A stretch of 64,000 bases of DNA. Source: Procambarus clarkii (lineage: Eukaryota > Arthropoda > Malacostraca > Decapoda > Cambaridae). The stretch is from contig NC_091152.1 of assembly GCF_040958095.1 (NCBI RefSeq), forward strand, positions 14,259,060 to 14,323,059. Reading direction: 5' to 3'. This document shows positions 62,250-64,000 of the stretch, piece after piece. A model generated the notes under the pieces. That model had not been told where the DNA came from and did no database searches. It saw nothing but the letters and a program-made list of their open reading frames with translations. Position 1 is the first letter of the stretch; each line of letters starts with the position of its first letter. A program made the position numbers and the translations under genes.

Positions 62250-62775
62250 TCAGGTGGGGTAGCGTTACCTGTAGGCAGGTGGGGTAGCGTTACCTGTAGG
62301 CAGGTGGGGTAGCGTTACCTGTAGGCAGGTGGGGTAGCGTTACCTGTAGGCAGGTGGGGTAGCGTTACCTGTAGGCAGGTGGGGTAGCGTTACCTGTAGG
62401 CAGGTGGGGTAGCGTTACCTGTAGGCAGGTGGGGTAGCGTTACCTGTAGGCAGGTGGGGTAGCGTTACCTGTAGGCAGGTGGGGTAGCGTTACCTGTAGG
62501 CAGGTGGGGTAGCGTTACCTGTAGGCAGGTGGCTACCGTTACCTGTAGGCAGGTGGCTACCGTTACCTGTGGCAGGTGGCTAGCGTTACCTGTGGCAGGT
62601 GGCTACCGTTACCTGTGGCAGGTGGGGTAGCGTTACCTGTAGGCAGGTGGGGTAGCGTTACCTGTAGGCAGGTGGGGTAGCGTTACCTGTAGGCAGGTGG
62701 GGTAGCGTTACCTGTAGGCAGGTGGGGTAGCGTTACCTGTAGGCAGGTGGGGTAGCGTTACCTGTGGCAGGGTGT
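62250..62775. repeat. 26-bp minisatellite, about 20 units
   Basis: The unit contains GGGTAGCGTTACCTGTAGGC. Several 25-bp units and a TACCGTTACC variant sit in the middle (62,520-62,625), flanked on both sides by near-identical units. Confidence 0.96.
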
Positions 62776-63279
62776 TACAGATGACGAATCACCACAATAT
62801 ATATATACAATACATACTGAAGTCCACGCTTCCACTTGAAGAAATAGTTCAGACAAGTGATGCCCTATTCTTCGTAGGTCAGAGGGGGTAAAGGGATGGA
62901 AGAGGTAGTGGGAAGGAGGAGGAAGAGGGTCGAAATGTACGATTAGAATTAAATGAGGGAAGGAGGATGGGGGGGGAGAGGGGGTGAGGGTCGAGATCCA
63001 GAACACAAGGTGAATGGAACTGACGGATTTAATTATCTAAAAGGGAGAGGGTGGGAAGGGAGAGGGAGGGAAGGAGGTGGAGGCAGTGCACACCTGTATG
63101 GGAAGGTTATATCAAGATGATGCGAGGTGTCAACATGACTGGTACTATACAACGGCAACAAAGTGAATAAAAATATAATATGTTGTACACGCACACAGAT
63201 ATAGCGACAGTAGGAGATCAGACATAGCAGTTTGAACACTCGTCTAGTTATCAACAGTCAGATCATTTTATCTGCACAA
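62776..63279. other. Spacer with GGAGG-rich stretches, no gene seen
   Basis: No supported feature apart from purine-rich runs. Confidence 0.5.
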
Positions 63280-63286
63280 CCGAAAG

Positions 63287-63335
<49 letters not shown>
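63280..63335. repeat. (GA)n microsatellite
   Basis: About 22 GA units. Confidence 0.95.
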
Positions 63336-63339
<4 letters not shown>

Positions 63340-63785
63340 GTAGGCTACGGGGTACAGTATTGCTCAGGGACCCCTGGAACTGTCTGTGACCCAGGCACAA
63401 GGGCCAGAAGACCTTCCCTTACTAATATTTACAGTTACTAAACAGTTGACGCACTCCCAAATAGCACAAGATTTTTGGTATGTAACGTCATAGCATTTCT
63501 GAGCTCGTAAACTGTTTTGTAAATGTAAACAACGCCGCCATGATTGAGAAAAGATCCACAGGTTCCGTCAGCAGTTGTTTAAATGTCTGATGAATTCAAA
63601 CTTAGAAATGGGCAGTAGTATTCCGACCCTATGACATAGTGTAGACAAATTGCAAGGCACTGTGCCAACATGATCCCAGGGATGAATGCCACAGTCATGG
63701 AATGATGCAGTCATATTGCCAACCTCATCAACAATTTGGCAGATTTTGCAAGCCCAATGTGTTGATTATTTTACCCAAGGAGAGA
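63336..63785. other. Spacer with an old repeat fragment
   Basis: TCTGAGCTCGTAAACTGTTTTG to GATTGAGAAAAGATCCACAGG (63,500-63,565) resembles the right arm of the fold-back at 36,005-36,215. The rest has no supported feature. Confidence 0.45.
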
Positions 63786-63789
63786 CCCA

Positions 63790-63808
63790 GAGTTATAGGT
63801 TACCACGT

Positions 63809-63863
<55 letters not shown>

Positions 63864-63918
63864 GCAACAGCGGCAGCAGCAGCAGCAACAGCGGCAGCAG
63901 CAACAGCGGCAGCAGCAT

Positions 63919-63971
<53 letters not shown>

Positions 63972-64000
63972 GCAGCAGCGGCAGCAGCAGCAGCGGCAGC
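63790..64000. repeat. (CAG)n tract running off the window
   Basis: CAGCAGCAGCAACAGCGGCAG repeats reach the window end, so the tract length is unknown. Poly-Gln coding is possible if it lies in an exon, but no flanking coding sequence is visible. Confidence 0.93.

Overview
The window is repeat-dominated nuclear DNA from a decapod crustacean, most likely a crayfish, lobster or relative. Two things suggest this: the decapod-style CR1-like LINEs, whose 3' ends read GTGAGTAC followed by (AC)n, and the tRNA-headed SINEs with a CCCCGAAATCATCTCAAG tail. Fold-back elements, a MITE carrying the arthropod telomere pentamer TTAGG, and very abundant CA, TA, GA and CAG microsatellites point the same way. 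The assignment rests on recognised repeat style, not on a search. No intact host protein-coding gene, rRNA or functional tRNA was found.

Positions 1-28,433 hold a large tandem duplication, and a third copy begins at 28,434. Unit 1 (about 1-12,508) and unit 2 (about 12,509-28,433) share the same order. It runs: GC-rich 26-bp minisatellite; three 5'-truncated LINEs on the minus strand (A, B, C) separated by (TG)n; (TATG)n; unique DNA; a (CA)n tract; a 34-bp minisatellite broken by a LINE B fragment; a SINE-like fragment; a conserved 160-codon open frame; a 21-codon hydrophobic peptide beside a 23-bp palindrome; and a decayed gene for a repetitive protein built on 29-residue and 11-residue repeats. 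Unit 2 is longer because a LINE C copy inserted into its (CA)n tract and because its 33-bp coding array grew.

Positions 28,434-33,881 start a third unit but diverge after the minisatellite. A rearranged LINE C is followed by a nearly complete LINE of another family (D: coiled coil, RRM-like, endonuclease, reverse transcriptase). Every one of these better-preserved LINEs ends in (AC)n, and most also have (AC)n in the same orientation on their 5' side. This suggests that the whole group uses AC microsatellites as insertion sites.

Positions 33,882-64,000 hold no recognisable gene. They are a patchwork of microsatellites, many minisatellites (periods 16, 21, 24, 26, 36, 42 and 67 bp), tRNA-derived SINEs (one pair inverted), inverted-repeat elements, a TIR MITE inside (TA)n, and old LINE pieces. 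Long open frames here, such as those over the CT/CA-rich block at 53.8-55.7 kb, are by-products of tandem repeats whose unit length is a multiple of three.

The least explained item is the repeat-protein locus at 9.5-12.35 kb, with its copy at 24.7-28.26 kb. It is clearly decayed yet keeps one reading register over long distances. I cannot assign it to a family.
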